A stretch of DNA of 64,000 nt from the NCBI GenBank assembly GCA_964504445.1, contig CAZDEO010000008.1:29087-93086 (forward strand). Direction: 5' to 3'. The position numbers were made by a program, and so were the translations under genes. The stretch comes from JACSRF01 sp964504445. Lineage in GTDB: Bacteria; Chloroflexota; Anaerolineae; Promineifilales; Promineifilaceae. Below are positions 32,641 through 41,800 of the stretch, piece by piece. The notes beneath the pieces are model-generated. The model saw only the letters and a list, made by a program, of their open reading frames with translations. It ran no database searches and was not told the DNA's origin. How positions within the stretch are numbered: position 1 is the first letter of the stretch; each line of letters opens with the position of its first letter.

Positions 32641-32778
32641 ATGAACAATAAAGACAAGAAATACAAGGCACCCCAAGGCACCATTGCCATCATGATCATC
32701 TTTATCATTCTCATTATTGCGCTGTGGGGTAGCGCCTATCTGACGCTGCTTTCCCGAGGAGTAACGGTAGTTCAATGA
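32641..32778 (+). CDS. Cytochrome ba3 oxidase subunit IIa (CoxIIa)-like small membrane protein
   Basis: This 45-residue single-helix protein reads KAPQGTIAIMIIFIILI and ALWGSAYLTLLSRG. It matches the pattern of the 34-residue subunit IIa of Thermus ba3 oxidase (basic-Gly-Ala-x-Ala-v, helix with W-G-x-Y, then ARG end). A strong AAGGAGG lies 7 bases before ATG 32641. It directly precedes the subunit II gene, and the ATG/TGA overlap couples them. It would complete the helix that subunit II of B-type oxidases lacks. Confidence 0.85.
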   Translation: MNNKDKKYKAPQGTIAIMIIFIILIIALWGSAYLTLLSRGVTVVQ

Positions 32779-33311
32779 TGCACATCGATCGCAGTGAAAA
32801 AATGTTCTTCATCGCCAGCGCTGTTTTGCTGGTTGTATTCGCTCTGGCTGTTTTCATTAGCGGTTTTGTCTATGGCATTCAGGTTCCCCAACCCGTAGCA
32901 AAAGTTAACCCCGTCACCATTGCCACCCCTGGCGCATCTGAGTTTCCCTTTGGCTTGCCCGCCGCCGAGCGCATTCGTGAACTGGCCCCAGACCGCTACG
33001 AAGTCTACATCCTGGCCCAAATGTGGAAATTCTCCCCAGGCTCAGTCAACTATGGCGAGCCACCCATTACCGTTCCCGCTGGATCTCAGGTCACTTTCTA
33101 CATTACCAGCCGCGATGTGCAGCATGGCATCAAAATTGTCAGCGCTGATGGCGACGCCCACACCAACGTCAGCATGATGGTGCTGCCAGGCGAAGTGTCG
33201 CGGTTAACGGCCACCTTTGAAGATCCTGGGACCTATCACATGATCTGCCATGAATATTGTGGCGCAGCACACCAAACCATGTACGGCGTCTTAGAAGTTG
33301 TCAGCCAATAA
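32775..33311 (+). CDS. Cytochrome c oxidase subunit II (ba3-type, CuA domain)
   Basis: This 178-residue protein has one N-terminal helix (MFFIASAVLLVVFALAVFISG) and a cupredoxin domain outside. The CuA ligands are visible: His in SRDVQHGIKIV and CHEYCGAAHQTM (C-x-E-x-C-x3-H-x2-M). The single helix and short length match ba3-type subunit II. It accepts electrons from cytochrome c. It overlaps the CoxIIa gene by 4 bases; ATG 32778 is also possible. Confidence 0.93.
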   Translation: MMHIDRSEKMFFIASAVLLVVFALAVFISGFVYGIQVPQPVAKVNPVTIATPGASEFPFGLPAAERIRELAPDRYEVYILAQMWKFSPGSVNYGEPPITVPAGSQVTFYITSRDVQHGIKIVSADGDAHTNVSMMVLPGEVSRLTATFEDPGTYHMICHEYCGAAHQTMYGVLEVVSQ

Positions 33312-33327
33312 TCGGTCGGAGGAGAAT

Positions 33328-34974
33328 ATGTTAGCACAAGACAAACTATCAACAGACAAACTAGCCGGTTGGAACATCGGCATTGCCATGGGCGCCTTAG
33401 CCTTGGGGGGGTCTATGGGCCTGTTTCAAAAACTGGAACATGCCGGGCAAAACCTCTACCACTTACTCAATGTCATTGGCATTGGCAGCTACTATCAGGG
33501 CCTGACACTGCACGCAGTTTTGAATGCCCTGGTGTGGACAACCTTCTTCATTGTCGGGTTCTTTACCTTTATCATTCCGCGCAGCCTGAAACGTGAATTA
33601 AAGTACCCTAAAGTGCAGATTGTGGCCTTGATCCTGATGGTTGCGGGACTGATTTCGGCAGCAATTCCGATTCTGATGAATCTCGCTAGTGTGCTTTATA
33701 CATTTTATCCTCCCATGAAGGCCAGCCCTGCTTTTTATATCGGATTGGTTTTGGTCGTCGTGGGGTCTTGGGTAGCTGGTTATGGTTATTATTTTACATA
33801 CTGGCAATGGCGCAAAGAGAACCCCGGCGTACAGACCCCCTTTATTGCCTTAGCGGCCCTCATTACCATGGTTATGTGGCAAATTGCCACCCTGGGCGTT
33901 GCCATAGAACTGCTGTGGCTGATTATTCCCTGGTCTTTCGGTTGGGTTAGCGGTACGGATCCGCAATTGGCGCGCACCTTCTTTTGGTTCTTTGGCCATC
34001 CGTTGGTGTACTTCTGGCTATTGCCTGCTTATATCTCCTGGTACGGCATGTTGCCCAAGCAGGCCGGGGGTAAACTATTCAGCGAACCGTTGGCGCGGTT
34101 GGTTTTCTGGCTTTTCCTGGCTTTGTCTATTCCTGTTGGGTTACACCACCAGTTTGTAGACCCTGGCATTCCGGCGGGCTGGAAGGTATTGCATGCTATC
34201 CTCACCTACTCCTTGTTTTTGCCAAGTATGCTCACGGCGTTTACCGTGGTGGCTTCGTTGGAGAACGCAGGACGGGCACGAGGTGGCACGGGCCTTTTAG
34301 GCTGGGTGCGGGCCTTGCCCTGGGGCAATCCCTCATACGCTGCGCAAAATCTGGCCATGATCTTGTTTGTCTTTGGCGGTATTGGCGGGTTGACCAATGC
34401 TTCTTACAACTTGAATCTGGCGGTACATAACACCATTTGGGTTCCTGGTCACTTTCACCTGACGCTGGGATCGGCCGTGACGTTGACCTTTATTGGCATT
34501 GCCTATTGGCTGGTTCCCAAATTGAGTGGCAAGCAGCTATTTAGCCCGAAGCTGGCTTTGTGGCAGGCCTGGACCTGGTTTGTGGGGATGTTGTTGATGT
34601 CCAATGGCCTGCATATTTTGGGTCTGAACTACAGTGTGCCGCGCCGGACAGCTTTGGGGTTTGCCCCTTATGCGCAAGAGTCTTGGAACCCGCTGTTTAT
34701 TGAAGCGCTGATTGGCGGCATTATTTTGACGATTAGTGGCGCTTTGTTTTATACGGTGATGGTTGGCACAGTCTTTTCCAAGAAGAAGTTGGAGAAGCCC
34801 ATCGAAATGCCGGTAGCGGAGGCGCTGAATCCGGAACCGGCGCCGGCCTTTTTGGACAGTTGGCGGCCCTGGCTGGTGCTGACGGTGGCGCTAATTGTGA
34901 TTGCGTATGGTCCAGTTTTGGTAGATTTGATTGCGAATTTAAATATGTCGGCGCCGCCGATTACGATTCGGTAA
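33328..34974 (+). CDS. Cytochrome c oxidase subunit I (B-family, ba3-type)
   Basis: This is a ~548-residue heme-copper oxidase core subunit with ~13 helices. Metal ligands seen are H62 (LTLHAVLNAL), H224 with Tyr228 (FGHPLVYFWLLPAY), H273-H274 (LHHQFVDPG) and H375/H377 (NTIWVPGHFHLTLG). These are the low-spin heme, CuB and high-spin heme sites. The HPLVYFW form and lack of the D-channel motif fit the ba3 (B) family, which has high oxygen affinity and pumps protons through a K-type path. GGAGGAG lies before ATG 33328; a GTG at 33298 is unlikely. A terminator made of two ACGGCCGT sites follows. Confidence 0.94.
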   Translation: MLAQDKLSTDKLAGWNIGIAMGALALGGSMGLFQKLEHAGQNLYHLLNVIGIGSYYQGLTLHAVLNALVWTTFFIVGFFTFIIPRSLKRELKYPKVQIVALILMVAGLISAAIPILMNLASVLYTFYPPMKASPAFYIGLVLVVVGSWVAGYGYYFTYWQWRKENPGVQTPFIALAALITMVMWQIATLGVAIELLWLIIPWSFGWVSGTDPQLARTFFWFFGHPLVYFWLLPAYISWYGMLPKQAGGKLFSEPLARLVFWLFLALSIPVGLHHQFVDPGIPAGWKVLHAILTYSLFLPSMLTAFTVVASLENAGRARGGTGLLGWVRALPWGNPSYAAQNLAMILFVFGGIGGLTNASYNLNLAVHNTIWVPGHFHLTLGSAVTLTFIGIAYWLVPKLSGKQLFSPKLALWQAWTWFVGMLLMSNGLHILGLNYSVPRRTALGFAPYAQESWNPLFIEALIGGIILTISGALFYTVMVGTVFSKKKLEKPIEMPVAEALNPEPAPAFLDSWRPWLVLTVALIVIAYGPVLVDLIANLNMSAPPITIR

Positions 34975-34978
34975 GGTG

Positions 34979-35025
34979 TGCGCACGGCCGTTTCCCGCAA
35001 ACGGCCGTGCGCATTTCCCTTTTTC
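34979..35025 (+). terminator. Rho-independent terminator built from two ACGGCCGT palindromes
   Basis: A perfect 15-bp inverted repeat (34979-34993 with 34999-35013) encloses a 5-base loop and is followed by TTTCCCTTTTTCC. Each arm contains one full ACGGCCGT. It ends the sco-cox transcript 5 bases after the subunit I stop. Confidence 0.85.
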
Positions 35026-35043
35026 CTTTCCGCAACAATTTTG

Positions 35044-35049
35044 TATAAT
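35044..35049 (+). promoter_or_regulatory. -10 box for the cytochrome c gene
   Basis: A consensus TATAAT lies just after the terminator and 115 bases ahead of the cytochrome c start. The -35 region (TTTTCC at 35021) is poor, so it may need an activator. Confidence 0.4.
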
Positions 35050-35163
35050 TAGCGAAACATGAGGATGTGGGGAGTGCCTGGTTTTGCTCAACAGCGACGT
35101 TTTTTGCGTCGTTTATTTTTGCCAGAACCCACCCATATCAACAATTGCATGGAGGTAAAATCA

Positions 35164-35586
35164 ATGCGTAAAACCTTGTTTATTTTGTTCGTGATCCTTT
35201 CTATGTTCCTGGTAGCCTGCGGTGGTGGCGGGGACGAACCCGCCAGCGATACCGGTAATTCCGTGGGCAACGTGTCTAACGGAGAACGATTGTTTAATCA
35301 GGCTACCATTGGCCCTGCTGGCGCCCCTGGCTGCATCACCTGCCATTCCCTAGAACCCGGCGTTGTTATGACCGGCCCCTCCCAGTCAGATATTGGCTTG
35401 CGAGCACCGGGTCGCGTCCCTGGCCTTTCTGCAGAAGAATATCTGCGCCAATCCATTGTGGAACCCAATGCCTATTTGGTGGAAGGGTATGAAGCCGGCG
35501 TAATGTACCAGACCTATGGCGAGGAGCTGAACGAGCAGGAGATCAATGACCTGATCGCTTACATGCTCACGTTAACAAACAACTAA
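35164..35586 (+). CDS. Lipoprotein cytochrome c
   Basis: This 140-residue protein has a lipoprotein signal (ILSMFLVACGGGG, lipidated Cys near residue 19) and one heme-binding CITCH in GAPGCITCHSLEPG. The end (VMYQTYGEELNEQEINDLIAYMLTL) is the class I cytochrome c C-terminal helix, with Met in GVMYQTYG a likely axial ligand. GGAGG lies before ATG 35164. Anchored outside the membrane, it probably hands electrons to CuA of the ba3 oxidase. The gene at 35679 encodes a close paralogue. Confidence 0.88.
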   Translation: MRKTLFILFVILSMFLVACGGGGDEPASDTGNSVGNVSNGERLFNQATIGPAGAPGCITCHSLEPGVVMTGPSQSDIGLRAPGRVPGLSAEEYLRQSIVEPNAYLVEGYEAGVMYQTYGEELNEQEINDLIAYMLTLTNN

Positions 35587-35607
35587 AGTCATTCTGCTGA
35601 TTGTGTG

Positions 35608-35664
35608 GAGCGCAGAACTTGCGGAGAATGGCGACATTTCTCACAGCATGTTCTGCGCTCTTTT
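35608..35664 (+). terminator. Terminator hairpin between the two cytochrome c genes
   Basis: GAGCGCAGAAC (35608-35618) pairs with GTTCTGCGCTC (35650-35660), followed by TTTT. The loop contains a smaller GAGAA/TTCTC stem. It separates the first cytochrome c from the second and its cytochrome b partner. Confidence 0.7.
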
Positions 35665-35678
35665 ATTATTGAGGTGTC

Positions 35679-36122
35679 ATGAATAAGATTGGGCGGCTGC
35701 TCTGGCTGCTGCTTTTGTTTTTGGGGGTAGCGTGCCAGGAACCAGCATTCGAGAACCCCACGCCCTTACCTGCGCTTCCTCCAGCTAACCTGAGCGGAAA
35801 TCCCGCCCAAGGGGAGGCCTTGTACAACCAGCGTGTGCTGGGGCGCAATGGCGCACCCGGCTGCGTGACCTGCCACTCGCTGGCCGAAAATATTACTCTG
35901 GTGGGGCCATCCCATTATGCGTTGGCTGACCGCGTGGCGCAAGAGGCCCCTGACCAAACGGCCGTTACCTACCTGTGGCAATCCATCGTAGAGCCAGACG
36001 CCCACGTAACCACCGGTTTTGCCGCCGGTGTTATGTACAGAAAATATGCCACTGAGCTAACTGCCCAACAGGTTGCCGACCTGGTGGCCTACATGCTCAC
36101 CCTGCGCAGTTCCACCCCATAA
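35679..36122 (+). CDS. Lipoprotein cytochrome c (paralogue)
   Basis: This 147-residue protein has a lipoprotein signal (WLLLLFLGVACQEP) and a heme site CVTCH in GAPGCVTCHSLAEN. VEPDAHVTTGFAAGVMYRKY and AQQVADLVAYMLTL parallel the previous cytochrome c, which shares the same spacing and end. It lies 19 bases before the cytochrome b fusion gene, so it is the likely electron acceptor or donor of that complex. GAGGTG precedes the ATG. Confidence 0.88.
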   Translation: MNKIGRLLWLLLLFLGVACQEPAFENPTPLPALPPANLSGNPAQGEALYNQRVLGRNGAPGCVTCHSLAENITLVGPSHYALADRVAQEAPDQTAVTYLWQSIVEPDAHVTTGFAAGVMYRKYATELTAQQVADLVAYMLTLRSSTP

Positions 36123-36141
36123 CAGTAAAATAGAAACCCTG

Positions 36142-38367
36142 ATGGCCTTCAAAAAACCGCAAGAACCCGAACTGTTACCCGGTGCTGACGCCGAAACCGA
36201 TTGCCAAACAACGGCCGTTCCTGCAGAAATTGGCGCCGGTGAGTATGATGACGACCACCACGACGACCACGAGCATGACGTAACCTGGGGCGGCGTGCCG
36301 GCAGGAGAAACGGCCGTTGCCCCACTACAAACATGGCGTCTGCCCCGCCACCGCTGGTCCATATGGCTCGAAAAAGCAGCCCTGGCCCTGGAGCAACCCG
36401 TCAACCGCCTCATCGGCACACCCCAACTCAACCCTCTCTACCACACCGGCCCCATTGCCACCTTTCTGCTCGGTATCGTCGGGCTAACCGGCCTCTACCT
36501 CTTCCTCTTCTTCCAATACGGCTTCGACGCCTCCTACAACGCCGTCGCCAACATGGAAGCGCAATTCATCGCCCGCCTCATCCGCGCCGTACACCGCTAC
36601 GCCTCCGGGGCACTACTCATCACCACCCTACTGCACGCCTACCGCACCCTCTTCATGGAGCGCTTTCGCGGCCCGCGCTGGCTGGCCTGGGTTACCGGCC
36701 TGGGCATGACGGCGCTGCTCTGGCTGGCGGGCGTCACCGGCTACTGGCTTATTTGGGATCAGCGTGCCCAGCTCATTACCGACCGCTTCCTTGATTTTTT
36801 GCGCCGCACCACCTCCCTGGCCCCCAGCCTCACCGCGTACATCACCCGCGTAGAGGGTAGTTCGGCAAGCTGGCCCATGCTGCTGATTTTGCTAGGCGTG
36901 CATGTGCTGCTCTTTCTCATTGTGGCGGGCTTTTTCTGGCTGCACATTTTGCGCCTGAAGCGCCCGCGCTGGATGCCAGAGTTGCATTGGGTGGTGGGCT
37001 TGAGCCTGGTCTTGTTTCTGGTTTCCCTCTTCTTCCCAGCGGGCATGCTGCCCCAGGCAGACTTTACGCAGTTACCAGAGGCCATTACCTTTGACCCCAT
37101 CTTCTTATTTTATTTGCCCTTTACCGGCCCGGCGGCAACGGTTTTGTGGATGGGGCTGCTGGCGGCAACGGCCGTTTTTGTCACCCTGCCCTGGATTTCC
37201 CGCGCCAAACGGCCGTCAGCCATTACCACCCCGCCGCCCAAAGTCCAGATCATCAACGAACGCTGCACCGGCTGCACCAAATGCGCCCTGGACTGCCCCT
37301 ACGGGGCCATCGAAATGGTAGAGCGGCACGACGGCAAGCCCCACAAATACATCGCCATCGCCAATGTGGACCTTTGCGTCGGCTGCGGCATCTGCGTGGG
37401 GTCATGCGATGGCGTGGCCGTGACCCTGGGCACGCCGCCGCCAGAGCTGTTGTGGGATGAGGTGGCGGGTAAGCTGGCCCTGGCGAACGCCAAAACGCCC
37501 GATGGCGTTAAGCTCATCTTTACCTGCGAGCGATACGCCGCGCAGGGCGCAAAACCTTACTTACAAGGCACGGTGCAAAATGGGCTGGCGGTGGAGCTGG
37601 TGCCGCTGCCCTGCGTGGGCGCAGCGCCGCCCGACCTGCTGACTCGCGCCCTAGACGCCGGCGCGGCGGAGGTGCAGGTAGTGGGCTGCCCTCCGGGGGA
37701 CTGCGCCAACCGCGAGGGGAACCTGTGGGCGGAGCAGCGGCTGGTGCGCGAGCGCGTGCCGCGCCTGAAGCGGGCTTACGCCAACGCGCCGGTGACGGCC
37801 CGGTGGCTGCCCCCCAACGCTTTTGGGCAGGCGCTGCAGCCTACGCCACCCGCGCCAGAGGCGAAGCGGCTGGAAAAGCGGCGCATGTTTGTGCCCTTGC
37901 GCTGGCAAAATATGGCGGTGGCTTTTGCGCTGCTGGCGGTGGTCATGGTGGTGCAGGTGCTGCTCTCAGATTTGCCCTTTCGCCCCTACGCTGACCGCCC
38001 GGCGGTAGCCCAGGTGGTGCTGGCGGACCCCTCCCTGGCTTTTGAGCGGTTTGCGCGGGCAACGGCCGTTGCCGACCCCGTCACCTTTACCTTTACCATT
38101 GATGGGCAGCCGGTAGCTACACAACCCATCTCCCTGGCAGAGTTGAGCAACCCCGCCCCGCCGCCCATTGTGGCTGAGCAAAAGCTGGTTCCTGGCGCTT
38201 ACCACATCACCCTGGCCCTGCGCGGCGCCGAGCAGCCCTTTACCCTGTTTGATCGCACCGTTGCCATTGCCCCAGGGCAGGTGCTGCGCCTGGGCTACGA
38301 CCCCGGCCGTACCGGTGCTTGTTATGGCGACACTTGCTTGAAGCGAGTGCCAGCCCTAAAAGAGTAA
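36142..38367 (+). CDS. Cytochrome b / two-cluster ferredoxin / MvhD-like fusion protein
   Basis: This 741-residue membrane protein has a His/Asp-rich start (DDDHHDDHEHD near 36-46). A diheme cytochrome b part follows, with His pairs 14 apart in two helices (VHRYASGALLITTLLH and VHVLLFLIVAGFFWLH), as in bc complexes. Next come two 4Fe-4S motifs, CTGCTKCALDCP and CVGCGICVGSC, then an MvhD-like iron-sulfur domain (IFTCERYAAQG, LPCVGAAPP, VVGCPPGDCANREGN). A further helix and a C-terminal beta domain ending in GACYGDTC close the protein. I chose ATG 36142. It could pass electrons between menaquinol, an iron-sulfur partner and the neighbouring cytochromes c. The combination is unusual and its direction is unknown. 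Confidence 0.88.
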   Translation: MAFKKPQEPELLPGADAETDCQTTAVPAEIGAGEYDDDHHDDHEHDVTWGGVPAGETAVAPLQTWRLPRHRWSIWLEKAALALEQPVNRLIGTPQLNPLYHTGPIATFLLGIVGLTGLYLFLFFQYGFDASYNAVANMEAQFIARLIRAVHRYASGALLITTLLHAYRTLFMERFRGPRWLAWVTGLGMTALLWLAGVTGYWLIWDQRAQLITDRFLDFLRRTTSLAPSLTAYITRVEGSSASWPMLLILLGVHVLLFLIVAGFFWLHILRLKRPRWMPELHWVVGLSLVLFLVSLFFPAGMLPQADFTQLPEAITFDPIFLFYLPFTGPAATVLWMGLLAATAVFVTLPWISRAKRPSAITTPPPKVQIINERCTGCTKCALDCPYGAIEMVERHDGKPHKYIAIANVDLCVGCGICVGSCDGVAVTLGTPPPELLWDEVAGKLALANAKTPDGVKLIFTCERYAAQGAKPYLQGTVQNGLAVELVPLPCVGAAPPDLLTRALDAGAAEVQVVGCPPGDCANREGNLWAEQRLVRERVPRLKRAYANAPVTARWLPPNAFGQALQPTPPAPEAKRLEKRRMFVPLRWQNMAVAFALLAVVMVVQVLLSDLPFRPYADRPAVAQVVLADPSLAFERFARATAVADPVTFTFTIDGQPVATQPISLAELSNPAPPPIVAEQKLVPGAYHITLALRGAEQPFTLFDRTVAIAPGQVLRLGYDPGRTGACYGDTCLKRVPALKE

Positions 38368-38371
38368 AACG

Positions 38372-38809
38372 ATGAGCGTAAAAACCCTTTCCATTCATGT
38401 GCAAACCCACGGCGATGCGGATGTGGTGGATGTGACCGGACAATTGCTTACGGCCGTGCGCGACTCTGGCCTGCATAATGGTATCGTCACCCTGTTCACC
38501 CCCTCCGCCACCAGCGCCCTGACCACTATTGAGTATGAGTCGGGCTGTGTCAGCGATTTGCGCCGCCTGTTTGACGAGATTGTGAACCCTGACCGGCACT
38601 ATTCCCACAATGCCCGCTGGGGCGACGGCAACGGCCACAGCCATGTGCGTGCCGCCCTGCTTGGACCTTCGCTTACCGTGCCTTTTGTAGACGGCCGTCT
38701 CACCCTGGGCACCTGGCAGCAAATCATCTTCGTAGACTTCGACAACCGCCCCCGCCGCCGCGAGCTGGTGGTACAAATTATAGGAGAGGCGGTCAGCGAG
38801 TCTGGCTGA
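38372..38809 (+). CDS. YjbQ/UPF0047 family protein
   Basis: This 145-residue protein of the YjbQ family reads VKTLSIHVQTHGDADVVDVTGQL, then GIVTLFTPSATSALTTIEYE, NPDRHYSHNARWGDGNGHSHVRAALLGPSLTVPFVDGRL and LGTWQQIIFVDFDNRPRRRELVVQI. The His-containing HSHVRAALLG region is the family hallmark. Members have been linked to secondary thiamine-phosphate synthesis activity, but the natural role is unclear. It starts 5 bases after the cytochrome b fusion gene and converges with cydDC. Confidence 0.9.
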   Translation: MSVKTLSIHVQTHGDADVVDVTGQLLTAVRDSGLHNGIVTLFTPSATSALTTIEYESGCVSDLRRLFDEIVNPDRHYSHNARWGDGNGHSHVRAALLGPSLTVPFVDGRLTLGTWQQIIFVDFDNRPRRRELVVQIIGEAVSESG

Positions 38810-38825
38810 AGTGTTGAAATACTGA

Positions 38826-41800
38826 CTAGCTGAAATGCTGGTCCGCTGCCAGCCACCTGGCGTAAAGCCCCTTTTGCGCCAGCAGCGCGGCATGGGTTCC
38901 GCGCTCCATTACCTGCCCCTGGTTGAGCACCACAATTTCGTCCATACCCGCCAGCCCGGCCAGGCGGTGGGTGATGAGCAGCACGGTGCGCTTTTCCGCT
39001 AACCGCCAGATGGTGTCCATGACTTGCTGCGCGGTAGCAGCATCCAGGTTGGCGGTGGGTTCGTCTAGCACCAAAATGGGCGCGTTGTGCAGCAGGGCGC
39101 GGGCAATCGCCAACCGCTGGCGCTCGCCACCGCTGAGCTGCATCCCCTGTTCGCCCACGGCCGTTGCCAACCCCTGGGGCAAACTGGCTAAAAAGTCACC
39201 CAACCCGGCGTTTTGTACGGCCGTTGCCATCTCCGCCTCCGTCGCTTTAGGCCGCGCCAGGCGCAAATTCTGGGCAATGCTGCTGTTAAACAGGTAAGTG
39301 TCTTGGGCGATGACGCTAAACAGTCCGCGCACGCTGTCCGCATCATAGCCGCGCACGTCTTTGCCATTGATGGTATAGCTACCCGCCTGGTATTCGGCAA
39401 AGCGCAGCAGCACATTGACCAGCGTGGTTTTGCCTGCCCCGCTGGGGCCAACAATGGCGACTTTTTTGCCCGGCGACAGGTGCAGGGTGAGGTTGTGCAG
39501 CGTGGGCAGAGGGGCAGAGGAGCGGAGGGGCAGAGGAGATGGGTAGTGGAAGGTGAGATTTTGCACAACCAGGTGTGGGGGCGTCTTTTCATTGACCATT
39601 GGCAATTGACCATTGACCATTGACCCTTTTGGCAGTTGTCCAGCGTCTAGCACATTAAACAAGCGCCGCGCCGCCGCCAGGCTGCTTTCTAAATGTTGGG
39701 CAGCCAGGGGCAGGGGTTGCACGGCTTCAAAGGCAGCCAGGGTCATCAGGGCCAGCCCGGCCAGATAAACGCCGTTTATTTGCCCGGCAGCCACCAGGGG
39801 GATGGCGAGCCAGGTTACGGCCGTCATCCCCCCATGGGTCAGCAAATCCCCCAAAGCGGTGTGCAGGCCGTGTTGCCGGGCCAGGCGGCGCTGAATGTGG
39901 GCGAGGACGGCCGTTTCTGTCCCCACTTTTGCCGCCATGCGCCCCTCTTGCCCAAAAGCGCGTAAATCTGCCATTCCTTGCAGGCCATCTACCAGCAAAA
40001 CGTGCAGTCGGCTGCGTGTAGCCACCAGCTCAGCCCCCAGGCTGCGGCTGGTGCGGTAAACCAGCAGCGGCAGTGCCACCCCACCCAGCACCAAAACCAG
40101 CGCCAGCATCCATCCCAACCAGGGCGCATAACTCCCAAAAAAGAGGGCCATACCTAGGGTAATGACACCGGCAACCAGGGTTGGCCCCACCACGCGCACG
40201 TAAAAATCTTGCAAGGTTTCAATGTCGGTGACGATGCGATTGAGCAGGTCGCCGCTGCGGAACTGCTGCCAGCGAGGGAGAGGCAACGGCTCCAGGGTGG
40301 TGTAGAACCAGACGCGCAGCTGGGCCAGCAGGCGGAAGGTGAGGTTGTGGGCGACGAGGCGCTCCAGGTAGCGCAGCACGCCGCGGCTGAGGCCAAAGAA
40401 GCGCACGCCGACGATGGCGATGCTGAGGTCGGCGATGGAGGGTTGCAGGGCGGCGGCGGAGATGAGGTAAGCGGAAGTGCCTAGCAGGCCGATGCTGCTG
40501 CCTATGGTGAGGACACCCAGCAGCACGGCCAGGGCCACCCAGCCAGCGAAGGGGCGCAAAAAGCGGAGTAGGGTGGGAACAGGAGACTGGATACTGGAGA
40601 CGCTAGACTGTTGATTGGGGGTTGGAGATTGGAGACTAGAGATTGGAGATTGATTGTTAGTTGTTGGCGGCTGACTATTGGCCATTGACCATTGACCATT
40701 GACCATTGTTAATTGCGTTACACGGCCGTTTTCCAGCGTCACAATTTTGTTGGCGTGGCGGGTGGTGTGGGGGCGATGGACGATGAGCAGCACGGTACGC
40801 TGGCGCAGCAGGTCGGCAGTGGCCGCTTCCAGGTCGGCTTCGGTGTCGGGGTCCAGGTGGGCGGTGGGTTCATCCAGGATGACCAGGGGGGCATCGAGCA
40901 AGAAGGCGCGGGCCAGGGCCACGCGCTGCGCCTGCCCGCCGCTGAGCCGTGCGCCCCGCTCACCAATAAGGGTGTCGTAGCCGTCGGGCAGGCTGGTAAT
41001 GAAGTCGTGCAGGCGGGCTTGTTTGGCGGCAGTGATGACGGCCGTTTCGTCTGCTTCTGGCTGGCCCAGGCGGATGTTGTTGGCGATACTGTCGTGGAAG
41101 AGGAACGGCCGTTGCGGAACCCAGGCAATTGGTAATCCGTATTCCGTAAATCGTAATCCGTTTTCGGTTAAAGCCTCATCGTTGCTATTTTCCCATCTCC
41201 CATCTCCAATCTCTATTTTCCCGCTGGTGGGCTGGATGAAGCCGAGGAGCAGGTGGGCGATGGTGCTTTTGCCCGCGCCGCTGGGGCCAACCAGGGCCAC
41301 CGTTTCCCCTGGCTCCATGGTGAAAGAGACGCCGCGCAGGGCAGAACGGCCGTTGGGGTAGGTGACGTGAACATCGTTAAAGATAATTGACCATTGACCA
41401 TTGACCATTGACGATTGTTTTTTTGCTAAGCGCTCATCGCTAATGGCTAACAGCTCAAAAATCTGTTTTGCCGCCGCTGTACCATCCATACCCGCGTGGA
41501 AGCGTTGCCCCAGCATACGCAGCGGTTGGTAAAACTCTGGGGCAAGAATGAGGATGAAGAAGGCGGCCTGAAAGGAGATGCCGCCATCGAGCAGGCGCAG
41601 GCCAATGGCAACGGCGATGACGGCCACGCTGAGGGTTGCCAGCAGCTCTAGCGCCAGGGCGGAGAGAAAGGCGACACGCAGCACGCCCAGGGTGGTATGG
41701 CGGAAACGGTCGGTGATGTAGGCGATGTTTTGCGCCTGTTTTTTGCTCTGCCCCAGCAGCTTGAGGGTGGTTAACCCTTGCAGCACGTCTAAAAAGTGGG

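Noticed and set aside
36333..36794. 153-codon Arg/His/Pro-rich open frame overlapping the cytochrome b fusion
   Set aside because: It is a frame-shadow of a GC-rich membrane segment that holds the heme ligands in the true frame.
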